Assembly (NCBI GenBank): GCA_035544635.1
Contig: DATKDQ010000222.1
Coordinates: 1 to 52,388 of the forward strand
DNA from: DATAFT01 sp035544635
GTDB taxonomy: Bacteria; Acidobacteriota; Thermoanaerobaculia; Multivoradales; Multivoraceae
Direction: 5' to 3'
DNA length: 52,388 bases
Shown here: positions 31,362-42,880 of the stretch, piece by piece
Numbering within the stretch: the first letter of the stretch is position 1
Layout of the letters: the number at the start of each line of letters is the position of its first letter
Program-made: the position numbers and the translations under genes
The notes under the pieces: model-generated
What the model was told of the DNA's origin: nothing
Seen by the model: the letters and a program-made list of their open reading frames with translations, nothing else
Database searches by the model: none

Positions 31362-31988
31362 GTGACTGCCGAGAAGCAGAACTACTACGCGATTCTCGGG
31401 GTGGTCCAGGAGGCGACCGAGGCGCAGATCCGGGCCCGCTTCAAGGAGCTCGTCCGCCGTCATCACCCGGACCGCTTCGTCGGCGGGGAGAAGTTGAAGG
31501 CGGAGGAGCGCTTCCAGGCGATCACCGAGGCGGTGAACGTCCTCACCAGCCCGACGCGGCGCCGCGACCACGACTTCGAGCTGGCTCAGCACAAGGGAGG
31601 CGAGCGGCGGGGCCAGGACGGCGATCGCGTCGCCCAGGCCTACCTGCAACGCGGCGCCAAGGCCTACCGCGATCGCAACTGGGTGCAGGCGGCCGACAAC
31701 TTCCACCGCGCCACCGAGGCGCAGCCGCAGAACGCGCGCGCCTTCTACCTCTTGGCGCTGGCGTGCATCCAGAACCGGCGCTTCAAGCAGCAGGCGGTGA
31801 ACGCGATCAGCCGCGCCTGCGAGCTCGAGCCGATCAACGTCGAGTACCTCACGCTCGGGGGCCGGATCCTCGCGGAGGCGGGTTTAGCGGCCAAGGCGGA
31901 GAAGTTCTATACTGCGGCTTTGCGTTGGGGCGGGCCCGATCCGGCGATCGAGGAGGCCCTGCGGAAACTCAGGAATCCTCGCTCCTGA
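31362..31988 (+). CDS. J-domain protein with TPR repeats
   Basis: A 208-residue protein. The J domain (NYYAILGVVQEATEAQIRAR) has the HPD triad at residues 35-37 (RHHPDRF), which stimulates DnaK ATPase. The second half has TPR-like repeats (GAKAYRDRNWVQAADNFHRA, ARAFYLLALACIQNRRFKQQ). There is no Gly/Phe or zinc region, so it is a class C J-protein rather than DnaJ. GTG 31362 is set by GGAG seven bases upstream; GTG 31335 overlapping the previous stop is an alternative. Confidence 0.85.
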   Translation: MTAEKQNYYAILGVVQEATEAQIRARFKELVRRHHPDRFVGGEKLKAEERFQAITEAVNVLTSPTRRRDHDFELAQHKGGERRGQDGDRVAQAYLQRGAKAYRDRNWVQAADNFHRATEAQPQNARAFYLLALACIQNRRFKQQAVNAISRACELEPINVEYLTLGGRILAEAGLAAKAEKFYTAALRWGGPDPAIEEALRKLRNPRS

Positions 31989-32008
31989 ATGAGTCGCTCG
32001 CACCCGGT

Positions 32009-32809
32009 ATGAGCTCCATCCTCGCCTGCGGTCAGACCGATCCCGGCCTGGCGCGCCTCCACAACGAGGACGCGTTTCGCGTCGACGGCGACAACGGGCT
32101 GTACCTGGTCGCCGACGGCATGGGCGGCCACAGCCATGGCGAGGTGGCGTCGAAGATCGCCGTCGAGACCATCGCCAAGGCGCTGCGCAGCCCGGTCGAG
32201 GTCAGCAAAACGGCACCGGCTGGGGGCGGCGACGGCGCGGGGCTGGCCCAGGGTGATGGGGAGCTCCGCCCCCATTCCATTCGCTTCAAGGAGGCGATTC
32301 GGCGTGCGCACGACGCCATGCTTCTCGCCATCCGGGACGACCTGCGCCTGCAGGGCATGGGCACCACCGTCGCCGGCCTCCTGGTGCGGGACGGAGTGGC
32401 CACGGTCGCCCACGTCGGCGACAGCCGCGTCTACCGGCTCCGCTCCGGTGAGCTGCGGCTTCTCACCCGCGATCACACCTGGGTCAACGAGCAGGTGATC
32501 GCCGGGTTCCTGACCGAGGACCAGGCGCGGACGCATCCACTGCGCAACGTCGTCACCCGGGCCCTGGGCGGCGAGGCCGACGTCTCGGTCGACGTGCAGG
32601 AGGTGGATCTGCGCCCGGGCGACCTCTACCTGGTCTGCTCCGACGGGTTGACCTCGATGCTCACCGACGCCGAGATCCGCGCCCGGGTGGCGAGCGGAAG
32701 CCCGCTCGACGAGATCTGCCGGCAGCTCATCGCCGACGCCAACGAGCGCGGGGGCGTCGACAACATCACCGTGATCCTCGCCCGCATCCTGGACGATTCA
32801 GCCGCGTGA
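32009..32809 (+). CDS. PP2C-family protein serine/threonine phosphatase
   Basis: A 266-residue PPM/PP2C phosphatase. All core motifs are present: RLHNED (Asp21), ADGMGGHSHGEVAS (Asp36, metal ligand), GTTVAGLL, AHVGDSRVYRLR, a flap LTRDHTWVNEQVIAGFLTED, VCSDGLTSMLTD and GGVDNITVILARI. Such stand-alone cytosolic phosphatases usually oppose Hanks-type Ser/Thr kinases; none lies next to it here. Its stop overlaps the start of the flavoprotein gene. No strong ribosome-binding site is seen. Confidence 0.9.
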   Translation: MSSILACGQTDPGLARLHNEDAFRVDGDNGLYLVADGMGGHSHGEVASKIAVETIAKALRSPVEVSKTAPAGGGDGAGLAQGDGELRPHSIRFKEAIRRAHDAMLLAIRDDLRLQGMGTTVAGLLVRDGVATVAHVGDSRVYRLRSGELRLLTRDHTWVNEQVIAGFLTEDQARTHPLRNVVTRALGGEADVSVDVQEVDLRPGDLYLVCSDGLTSMLTDAEIRARVASGSPLDEICRQLIADANERGGVDNITVILARILDDSAA

Positions 32810-33926
32810 TGGACGAGGTCGGCGTCGTCGGCGGTGGTCCGGCGGGGGCCGCCGCCGCGCTGGCGCTGGCGCGCGCCGGAGCGGGTGTCACCTTGTATCG
32901 GCCCGCGCGGCCCGGTGAGAAGCCCTGCGGTGGTGCAATCCCCGACGCGTTCCTGCCCTCGATCGAGGGCTTCGCCGCGCCGGCGTCACCGGCGGTGCGT
33001 CCTTCACGGCTGGTGCTCGAGAACGCGTCGGGTTCGCGGCTCGAGCTCGAGGCGCCCGGACTGCGGGTCTTCCGTCGCGCCGATCTCGACCGCTCGCTCC
33101 AGGCCGCCGCCGTGGCGGCCGGCGCGAGGATGGTCGAGGCGAAAGTCGACGCGATCGCGCCCGGCACGCGGGGGGTCGAGGTCCGGGCCGGCTGTGAGCG
33201 GCGGCGGTTCTCGTGGCTGGTCGGCGCCGACGGCGCGCGTGGACTGGCGCGCCGCTCGCTCGGCCTTGCGCCGGGCGAGGAGAGCCTCGGCGTCGGCGCG
33301 TCGCTCGACGGGCCCGTTCCGGACCGGCTGGTGCTCGGATTCCCCGACGCCGCGGACGCCTACTGCTGGCTCTTTCCGCGTCCAGGTGGGATGTCGGTCG
33401 GCATCGCCTTCGACCCCCGACGGCTGTCGCGCGGCGCCGGCGCCGCCGCTCTCGTTCGCTTTCTCGACCGTCACCTGCCGGGCGCGAGCGCGGCGCTCGC
33501 TTCCGGTCGCCGCTACCGCTACCCGATCCCGGTATACGGCGCGGGCACCCGGGACGCGATCGAGCAGGGCACGCGCTCGCGGATGCTCTTGGTCGGGGAC
33601 GCCGCCGGCGTCGCGGATCCACTGACGCGGGAGGGAATCCGCTGGGCCATTCTCACCGGCACCTGGGCCGCCGAGAGCCTGGTCTCGCAGCGGCCGGAGC
33701 GCTTCGCCGATCGCGTCGAGGCCGGGCTCGAACCCGAGCTCGGTCGCGCCCGGCGCGCGTCGCGGCTCTTCTACGAGGAGCCGATGGCACAGTGGATGGT
33801 GCCCGTGGCGCGGGTGCATCCGAGGATCCGCGGTGTGCTGCGCGACCTCCTGACCTGCAGCCAGACCTACGTCGGCCTGCGCCGTCGCCTGCTCGAAGCG
33901 ACGTTCGGGCGGTATGCTGCCCCCCT

Positions 33927-33930
<4 letters not shown>
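32809..33930 (+). CDS. FAD-dependent oxidoreductase, geranylgeranyl-reductase family
   Basis: A 373-residue flavoprotein. The dinucleotide motif VGGGPAGAAAALALARAGAG begins at about residue 7, followed by GEKPCGGAIPDAF with the conserved Cys-Gly-Gly, and later LLVGDAAGVADPLTREGIRW, the second FAD motif. Proteins of this family reduce isoprenoid chains or act on related hydrophobic substrates; a substrate cannot be assigned. A GTG directly before the ATG overlaps the phosphatase stop. Its own stop overlaps the gcvP ATG. Confidence 0.82.
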
Positions 33931-36890
<2,960 letters not shown>

Positions 36891-36912
36891 CGGCCGGGCG
36901 GAGTGCCGATCC

Positions 36913-38523
36913 CTACTCTCCGGCGGCGAGTTGCCCGGTGAGGGGCTCCGGCCGGCTTGCCCACCCCTCGCGCTCGCGGGCGATGGCGTACTCCATGGCG
37001 TCGGCGAGCGCGGTCCAGCTCGCCTCGATGATGTTGGTCGACGCGCCGACAGTGGTCCACTGGCGCGCGCCCTTCTGGAAGTCGATCAGCACCCGGGTGG
37101 TGGCGGCGGTGCCCTCCTGGGAGTCGAGGATGCGCACCTTGTAGTCGGAGAGGTGGACGTCCTGGATCTCGGGATGGGTGTCGGCGAGCGCCTTGCGCAG
37201 CGCGAGCGACAGCGCGTTCACCGGCCCGTTGCCCTCGGCCGCGGTGTGCACCAGCCTGCCCTCGACCTCGACCTTCACCGTGGCCTCGGAGAAGAGGCCG
37301 CGGCCCTCCCGGTGCTCCACCACGACCATGAAGTCGACCAGTTGGAACGGCGCGCGGTACTCGGCGTGGGTGCGCCGCAGCATCATCTCGACCGAGGCCT
37401 CGGCGCCCTCGAAGGTGTAGCCCTTGCTCTCGAGGTCCTTGACCCGCTCCAGCACCTCGCGCGCCCGTGAGGCGTCGGTGGCGAGCGCTTGCCGCTCCGC
37501 GAGGTGGAGGATGTTACCGCGGCCCGAGAGCTCGGAGACTACGGTGCGCATCTCGTTGCCGACCAGCGCTGGCTCGACGTGCTGGTAGCTCTCCGGGCAC
37601 TTGAGCATCGCCGCGACGTGGATGCCGCCCTTATGGGCGAACGCGCTGCGCCCCACGTACGGCGAGTAGTCGTCGTGCGGTATGTTTGCGACCTCGGCGA
37701 CGTAGCGCGACAGCTCGGTGAGCTCGCGCAGCCGCTCGGGAGGCACGCAGCGCCGTCCCATCTTGAGCTGGAGATCGGGAACGATGGTGGTGAGGTTGGC
37801 GTTCGAGACGCGCTCGCCGTAGCCGTTGACCGTACCTTGGACCATGACGGCGCCGGCGCGCACCGCGACCAGCGAGTTGGCCACGCCGCAGCCGCCGTCG
37901 TCGTGGGTATGGATGCCGACGGGTGCCGCGGCCGAGCGGCAGACCGAGGCCGTGATCGCTTCGACCTCCCACGGCAGCGTGCCGCCGTTGGTGTCGCACA
38001 GCACCAGAAAGTCGGCGCCCCCGCGGGCCGCCGCCTCGAGGGTCGCTATCGCGTAGCCCGGATTGGCCTTCCACCCGTCGAAGAAGTGCTCGGCGTCGTA
38101 CACCACCTCCCGGCCGGCGCGCTTCACGTAGCGGACGCTGTCCTCGACCATCGCCAGGTTCTCGGCGAGTGTGGTCTCGATCACCTGCTCGACGTGCAGG
38201 TCCCAGCTCTTGCCGACCAGCGTGACGACCGGAGTGCGCGCCTCGAGCAGCGCCTGAATATTGGCGTCCCGGTCGCAGTGGGTCTGCTTGTAGCGTGTGC
38301 TGCCGAAGGCGCAGATCCTCGCCTGCCGGAGTGGAATCTCGCGGACGCGGGCGAAGAACTCGGCATCCTTGGGGTTCGAGCCCGGCCAGCCGCCCTCGAT
38401 GTAGGGGATGCCGAAGGAGTCGAGCCGCTGCGCGATCTTGATCTTGTCGCCGAGCGAGAGCGAGAGGTTCTCGCGCTGGGTGCCGTCGCGCAGCGTGGTG
38501 TCGTAGAGGAAGACCTGGCTCAT
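36913..38523 (-). CDS. cimA: (R)-citramalate synthase
   Basis: A 536-residue HMGL-like condensing enzyme joining pyruvate and acetyl-CoA. It starts FLYDTTLRDGTQRENLSLSL, has GGWPGSNPKDAEFFARV, the metal motif HTHDDGGCGVANSL and QGTVNGYGERVSNANL, and a C-terminal LeuA-type regulatory domain (LVDFMVVVEHREGRG). GTQRENLS and GGWPGSNPKD fit the CimA branch better than LeuA, and a separate LeuA is encoded at 46403. It lies 14 bases after the helicase gene, probably in one transcript. With ilvBNC it would supply isoleucine without threonine deaminase. Confidence 0.9.
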   Translation of the reverse strand: MSQVFLYDTTLRDGTQRENLSLSLGDKIKIAQRLDSFGIPYIEGGWPGSNPKDAEFFARVREIPLRQARICAFGSTRYKQTHCDRDANIQALLEARTPVVTLVGKSWDLHVEQVIETTLAENLAMVEDSVRYVKRAGREVVYDAEHFFDGWKANPGYAIATLEAAARGGADFLVLCDTNGGTLPWEVEAITASVCRSAAAPVGIHTHDDGGCGVANSLVAVRAGAVMVQGTVNGYGERVSNANLTTIVPDLQLKMGRRCVPPERLRELTELSRYVAEVANIPHDDYSPYVGRSAFAHKGGIHVAAMLKCPESYQHVEPALVGNEMRTVVSELSGRGNILHLAERQALATDASRAREVLERVKDLESKGYTFEGAEASVEMMLRRTHAEYRAPFQLVDFMVVVEHREGRGLFSEATVKVEVEGRLVHTAAEGNGPVNALSLALRKALADTHPEIQDVHLSDYKVRILDSQEGTAATTRVLIDFQKGARQWTTVGASTNIIEASWTALADAMEYAIAREREGWASRPEPLTGQLAAGE

Positions 38524-38537
38524 GATCGAAATGCTCC

Positions 38538-41438
38538 CTACTCGATCTGCTGCAGCAGCTCGAGCAGCTCCTCGGGCGAGAAGATCTTGCCGAGGCGCGG
38601 ATGGTCGGCCTGCACCACGTCCCCGAGCAGCTGGCGCTTGCGCTCGATCATCGCCGCGATCCGCTCCTCGAGCGTGTTCTCGGCCAGGAGCTTGAACACC
38701 TGCACCGCACGGCGCTGCCCGATGCGGTAGACGCGATCGGTCGCCTGATCCTCCTTGGCGGCGTTCCACCAGCGGTCGTAGTGGATGACGACCGAGCCGC
38801 CGACCAGGTCGATGCCGGTGCCGCCGGCGCGCAGGCTGCCGAGAAACACCCGGCAGGCGGGGTCCTCGTTGAAGCGGTCCACCACCTCCCCGCGCTTGCG
38901 GGTGGAGCCGGTGAGTGTGGCGTACTCGACGCTGAGCCCGCGCAGGTACTCCTGCATGATGCGGATCATCCCGAGGTACTGAGTGAAGACCACCACCTTC
39001 TGGCCGCTGCCGAGGCTCTCGTCGAGGAGCTCCTTGAACAGGTCCCACTTGCGCGAGTCGTGCCGCTCCCACTCGCCGAGCGTCCCCAGCGCGAGCGCCG
39101 GGTGGTCGCAGATCTGCTTCAGGAGGTTCAGCACCGCGAAAATATGGATGTACGGCAGCGGCTCGACCTTGGCGCGGATGCGGTCGGCCAGCGCGGCACC
39201 GCGCGTCGCGATGGTCTGCCGATAGAGCTCGCGCTGCTCGTCCGACAGCGTGCAGGTGCGGGTATCCTCGATCTTCTCCGGCAGCTCGTCGAGCACGCTC
39301 TCCTTGAGGCGCCGCAGCACGAACGGGGCGACCAGCCGGCGCAGCGAGCGCAGGCCCTCCTCGTCGGCGCCGTCGCGGGTGCCGGCGCCGAAGCGATCGA
39401 AGTATGTCTCGTCGTCGCCGAGATAGCCGGGGAGGATGAGATCGAACAGGTTCTTGAGCTCGTCGAGCGAGTTCTCGATCGGCGTCCCGGTCAGGCCGAT
39501 CTTCATCTTGGCGTCGAGGGCGATCGCCGCCTGGTGCGCCTGGGTCTCGCGGTTCTTGATCCACTGCACCTCGTCGAAGACGACCAGCTCCCACGGCACC
39601 TTGCGGAGCTTCTTGGCGTCGTTGCGCAGCACGCCGTACGAGGCGATCAGGAGGCTGCCCGCCTCGAGCGCCCGGTCGAGGTCGCGCTGGGCGCCGTGGT
39701 AGATCACCGCCCGCAGATCGGGCGCATGGTCGCGCAGCTTGTTGCGCCAGTGGCTGATCACGGTGCGCGGGCAGATGACGAGGAACGGCTTCTTCACCTG
39801 GCAGTGCTCGCGCAGCAAAAGCATGAGCGCCATCGCCTGGTGAGTCTTGCCCAGCCCCATGTCGTCGCAGAGCAGCCCGGCGAGCTGGTTCTCCCAGAGG
39901 AAGTGCAGCCACTCGACGCCGATCCTCTGGTACGGGCGTAGCTCGCTCTTCATCCCCGCCAGCGGCGCCAACGGCAGCGATGGGCGCAGCTCGAGCAGCC
40001 GCTCGACGATCGCCGCCCGGGCGCCGGTTCCAGAGATCCGTACCGGCTTCGAGGTCGACGACTTGAGTCGGAGGATCTGCGCCGAGGAGAGCTGCACCTT
40101 GCCACCCACCCGTCTGGGCTTGGCGCTGCGGCGGCTCCCAGTGAGCGGCGCGATGCCGGCGAGAGCGGGCGCGGTGAGATCGATCCAGCCCCGCTCACTC
40201 TCGAGATAGGGCAGACCCTGCCCCTTTGCCTCCAGCAGCTTCTCGAGCGGGATGGTCTCGTCACCGAAGCCGTAGCGCACCGCCATGGTGTCGGACTCGC
40301 CGGCGGCGATCTCGAGGAAGTCGAACTCCCGGAAGATCCGGAGCTCCCTCATCGCGTCCTCGAGCACGAGCTTCGGCTTGGCGCCGGCGGCGTCGCCGCG
40401 CTCCAGGAATCCGGCGATGCGGTTGGCCTTGAGCCGGCGCTTTCCGATCGCGCCCCGGTCCTCGGCCCCTTCGATCTCGGCCAGCACCTCGACCTCGGGC
40501 AGGTAGAGGAGCCCGCCGTAGCGGAATTTCGCGAGCTCCGCCTCCGCGGCCCTCGTCGACTCGTCGGGGTCGACGAGCACCTGGAGCTTCGCCACCAGCG
40601 TTCGCTTCTCGCGGTCGCCGGCGAGGAGCCTCAGGAGCGGCAGCAGGGGCAGCGGCTCGGGTGCGGTGCGGCCGCTCGCCTGCGACTCCTCGAGCAGGAA
40701 CGCGAGCAGGCTCCGCACCCTGGTCCGCGGCACCGAGACCCGGGCCACCGGCTGCGCGGGGCCGCGCAGGAAGGTGGCTGTGAACTCGCCGGTTTGGAGG
40801 TCGATCGCCGGTTCGAAATGACCACGGTCCTCGTACTCGCGCGAGCCGTGATAGGCGAGCCGATACCACAGGCTCTCCTCGAAGGACTGGCGATTGGTGC
40901 GCAGGCCGGCGCGGTTGAGGTGCTGCTCCTCGGCGGTGCGCAGGAACATGGAGAGCTTCTCGATCAGCCCGCTGCGGTCCTGGAAGCCGTTGTCGGGCGG
41001 CAGCTTGCCGATGCGCTCGAGGAACCGCAGCGTCGCCGGCGAGTGCTCGAGGAGCTCGACCAATGTGCGCCCCTCGGGCGAGGTGAGCCGGACGGCAAGG
41101 CGATCGCCGCGGCGCACCTGCAGGATGCGCGTGTCCTTGAAGGGCTGCGGGTCGCCCTCTTGGAGGAGCTGCGCCAAGCGGTGCCAGCGGGTGGCGGCGA
41201 ACACCTCGCCCCACGACCGGTTGTGGTAGCGCTTGCGGAACTCGCCGATCTCGCGGCCCAGCTCCTCCAGGTGGCGGCACGTCCGCCTGCGGCCGACGCT
41301 GCACCCACAGAAGCGCAGCGGCCGCGTCGAACCGACGGCGTTCTCGAGGTACATCGCCGAGCCAGGGTCGGGATCGCGCGGCTCCTGCAGGAGCGCGATG
41401 CCCGAGCGATGGAACTCGAGGTTGGAGAACCGGCTCAT
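38538..41438 (-). CDS. SWIM/SNF2-family helicase-like ATPase
   Basis: A 966-residue SF2 protein. The N-terminus carries a SWIM zinc finger (CGCSVGRRRTCRH, CxCx7CxH). After about 450 residues of accessory sequence comes the SNF2 core: LRPYQRIGVEWLHFLWENQL, Walker A DDMGLGKTHQ, motif II DEVQWIKN, motif III GLTGTPIENS, and motifs V/VI in the second RecA lobe (QATDRVYRIGQRRAVQVFKL). These translocate on duplex DNA and remodel bound proteins, including stalled RNA polymerase. ATG 41438 was taken; GTG 41480 would add 14 residues. A weak minus-strand -10 (TAGAGT, 41488-41483) lies between the two. Confidence 0.9.
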   Translation of the reverse strand: MSRFSNLEFHRSGIALLQEPRDPDPGSAMYLENAVGSTRPLRFCGCSVGRRRTCRHLEELGREIGEFRKRYHNRSWGEVFAATRWHRLAQLLQEGDPQPFKDTRILQVRRGDRLAVRLTSPEGRTLVELLEHSPATLRFLERIGKLPPDNGFQDRSGLIEKLSMFLRTAEEQHLNRAGLRTNRQSFEESLWYRLAYHGSREYEDRGHFEPAIDLQTGEFTATFLRGPAQPVARVSVPRTRVRSLLAFLLEESQASGRTAPEPLPLLPLLRLLAGDREKRTLVAKLQVLVDPDESTRAAEAELAKFRYGGLLYLPEVEVLAEIEGAEDRGAIGKRRLKANRIAGFLERGDAAGAKPKLVLEDAMRELRIFREFDFLEIAAGESDTMAVRYGFGDETIPLEKLLEAKGQGLPYLESERGWIDLTAPALAGIAPLTGSRRSAKPRRVGGKVQLSSAQILRLKSSTSKPVRISGTGARAAIVERLLELRPSLPLAPLAGMKSELRPYQRIGVEWLHFLWENQLAGLLCDDMGLGKTHQAMALMLLLREHCQVKKPFLVICPRTVISHWRNKLRDHAPDLRAVIYHGAQRDLDRALEAGSLLIASYGVLRNDAKKLRKVPWELVVFDEVQWIKNRETQAHQAAIALDAKMKIGLTGTPIENSLDELKNLFDLILPGYLGDDETYFDRFGAGTRDGADEEGLRSLRRLVAPFVLRRLKESVLDELPEKIEDTRTCTLSDEQRELYRQTIATRGAALADRIRAKVEPLPYIHIFAVLNLLKQICDHPALALGTLGEWERHDSRKWDLFKELLDESLGSGQKVVVFTQYLGMIRIMQEYLRGLSVEYATLTGSTRKRGEVVDRFNEDPACRVFLGSLRAGGTGIDLVGGSVVIHYDRWWNAAKEDQATDRVYRIGQRRAVQVFKLLAENTLEERIAAMIERKRQLLGDVVQADHPRLGKIFSPEELLELLQQIE

Positions 41439-41505
41439 CGTCAGCGCGAATCGGTTCGCCGCGCAGGGGAGGCGAACCACCGACTCTAGCAGGCTGCACC
41501 GGGCG

Positions 41506-41524
41506 CGGAGAAGACATGTCTCCG
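41506..41524. promoter_or_regulatory. Dyad between helicase and ilv promoters
   Basis: CGGAGA and TCTCCG face each other around a 7-base centre, and the centre contains the perfect palindrome AGACATGTCT (41512-41521). It lies 30 bases upstream of the ilv -35 and overlaps the weak -35 of the divergent helicase promoter, so an operator for a shared regulator is possible. No binding family is recognised. Confidence 0.35.
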
Positions 41525-41553
41525 GAGGAAACGGCGCAGGATCGATCGCCGAC

Positions 41554-41582
41554 TTGACACCGCTCGATCACTCCCGTAAAGT
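41554..41582 (+). promoter_or_regulatory. Sigma-70-type promoter of the ilv-leu operon
   Basis: A consensus TTGACA (41554-41559) and TAAAGT (41577-41582) are separated by 17 bases. Transcription would start near 41589, giving a leader of about 308 bases before ilvE with the small Leu/Val-rich ORF and the attenuator. It is the best promoter in the window. Confidence 0.75.
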
Positions 41583-41619
41583 CACCCGCCACATGCGCCG
41601 TGCTGGGGTATCCTTCTCG

Positions 41620-41784
41620 ATGTCCACCGTCCGGGGGACCGGGTCCATCACCCAGGGGACCGGGCACGCTCCGGCGGTGGGGGCTGCGCCCGCGTTGGAC
41701 CACTCGCTCCTCGTCGGGGTCGGCTCGCTGGGGTTGCTCCTGGTCGTCCTCGCCCTTATCGTCCCCCTTCTGGGGGCGACGTAG
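41620..41784 (+). CDS. ilv-leu operon leader peptide
   Basis: A 54-codon ORF beginning MSTVRGTGSITQGTG and ending in LLVGVGSLGLLLVVLALIV, then PLLGAT and TAG. The final 25 residues contain ten Leu, five Val and one Ile, the three end products of the genes downstream. Among the Leu codons are TTG and CTT twice, which should be uncommon in so GC-rich a genome. The start is uncertain: ATG 41593 in the same frame would be nearly leaderless, and GTG 41677 or TTG 41695 would be shorter; binding sites are weak for all. The ORF ends 28 bases before the terminator hairpin, where attenuation needs it. Confidence 0.78.
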   Translation: MSTVRGTGSITQGTGHAPAVGAAPALDHSLLVGVGSLGLLLVVLALIVPLLGAT

Positions 41785-41820
41785 CGCGACCTGCAACATA
41801 GACGCGATACGGAGCCCCCA
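41763..41820 (+). promoter_or_regulatory. Antiterminator segments of the ilv attenuator
   Basis: Segment 1 CCCCC (41763-41767) can pair with segment 2 TGGGGGC (41771-41777). Segment 2 can instead pair over 7 bp with segment 3 GCCCCCA (41814-41820). Segment 3 is also the left arm of the terminator. Segment 1 lies in the last codons of the leader, so a ribosome stalled on the Leu/Val codons just upstream would mask it, free segment 2 and disrupt the terminator. Confidence 0.7.
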
Positions 41821-41843
41821 GCAGTGCTGGGGGCTTCGTTTTA
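41813..41843 (+). terminator. Attenuator terminator before ilvE
   Basis: A perfect 10-bp stem, AGCCCCCAGC (41813-41822) with GCTGGGGGCT (41826-41835), closes a 3-base loop and is followed by TCGTTTTA. It is the only classical Rho-independent terminator seen in the window, and it sits inside an operon leader rather than at its end. Confidence 0.85.
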
Positions 41844-41896
41844 TGGGGCGATCGAGAACCATCCACCACCGCATCGGAGACGCGTAGGAGGGCCGT

Positions 41897-42850
41897 ATGC
41901 CAATCGACAAGTCGGAGTGGATCTGGATGAGCGGACGCTGGGTGAAGTGGGCGGAGGCCACCGTCCACGTCACCGCCCACGCTCTTCACTACGGATCCAG
42001 CGCGTTCGAGGGCATTCGCGCCTACGAAGGCGAGGACGGTCCGGGCATCTTCCGGCTCGACCGCCATCTCGAGCGCCTGCTCGACTCCTGCAAGCTGCTG
42101 CGCTTCGAGATGGCGGACTACGGGCTCGACACGCTGACGCGGGCCACCGTCGAGCTGGTCGCGCGCAACCGACACAAGTCCTGCTACATCCGTCCGATCG
42201 CGTTCCGCGGCTCGGAGTCGATGGGCGTCTATCCGCTCACCTGCCCGGTCGAGGTGGCGATCTTCAGCTTCCCGTGGGGCGCCTACCTCGGTCCCGAGGC
42301 GATCGAGCACGGGGTCGACGCGGCGGTCAGCTCGTGGCGCCGCTTCGCGCCGTCGACCACCGCCCCGCTCGGCAAGATCGGCGGCCAGTACGTCCCCAAT
42401 CAGTTCGTCGCGGTCGAGGCGCGGCAGAATGGCTTCGCCGAAGGCATCATGCTCGACTCGTTCGGTTACGTGAGCGAGGGCGGCGGCGAGAACCTGTTTC
42501 TGGTCAGACGCGGCGAGATCATCACCACACCGCTCTCGTCCTCGATCCTCGAGGGGGTGACCCGCGACAGCGTCGTGACGCTGGCGCGGGATCTCGGCTA
42601 CACCGTGCTGTTCGAGAGTGTGACGCGCGAGATGCTCTACCTCTGCGACGAGCTGTTCATGACCGGCACCGCCGCCGAGATCACGCCGGTGCGCTCGGTC
42701 GATCGCATTCCGATCGGCAGCGGCAAGCGCGGGCCGATCACCGCGCGCCTGCAGCAGGAGTTCTTCGGGATCGTGTCGGGGCGAGTTCCCGACCGGCACG
42801 GCTGGCTGACCAGAGTGCCGCAGCTCGCGCCGGTGGGCGCCGAGCGCTGA
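41897..42850 (+). CDS. ilvE: Branched-chain amino acid aminotransferase
   Basis: A 317-residue class IV PLP transaminase, the last step to Leu, Ile and Val. It starts after a strong AGGAGGG site. The PLP lysine is in PLGKIGGQYVPNQF, and the conserved GYVSEGGGENLFLVRRGEI and PLSSSILEGVTRDSV follow. Being first gene after the attenuator, it is under direct leader control. BCAT is favoured over D-amino acid transaminase by operon context. Confidence 0.93.
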   Translation: MPIDKSEWIWMSGRWVKWAEATVHVTAHALHYGSSAFEGIRAYEGEDGPGIFRLDRHLERLLDSCKLLRFEMADYGLDTLTRATVELVARNRHKSCYIRPIAFRGSESMGVYPLTCPVEVAIFSFPWGAYLGPEAIEHGVDAAVSSWRRFAPSTTAPLGKIGGQYVPNQFVAVEARQNGFAEGIMLDSFGYVSEGGGENLFLVRRGEIITTPLSSSILEGVTRDSVVTLARDLGYTVLFESVTREMLYLCDELFMTGTAAEITPVRSVDRIPIGSGKRGPITARLQQEFFGIVSGRVPDRHGWLTRVPQLAPVGAER

Positions 42851-42880
42851 ATCGAGCGAACGACGATGGAGGGGCGGGGC

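Noticed and set aside
33213..33926. A 5' extension of gcvP of 238 codons
   Set aside because: That region is the flavoprotein gene in another frame. ATG 33927 with the family N-terminus fits.
41506..41524. AGACATGTCT as a LexA (SOS) box
   Set aside because: It does not occur near lexA and does not resemble a recognised LexA box known to me. It is kept only as an unassigned dyad.
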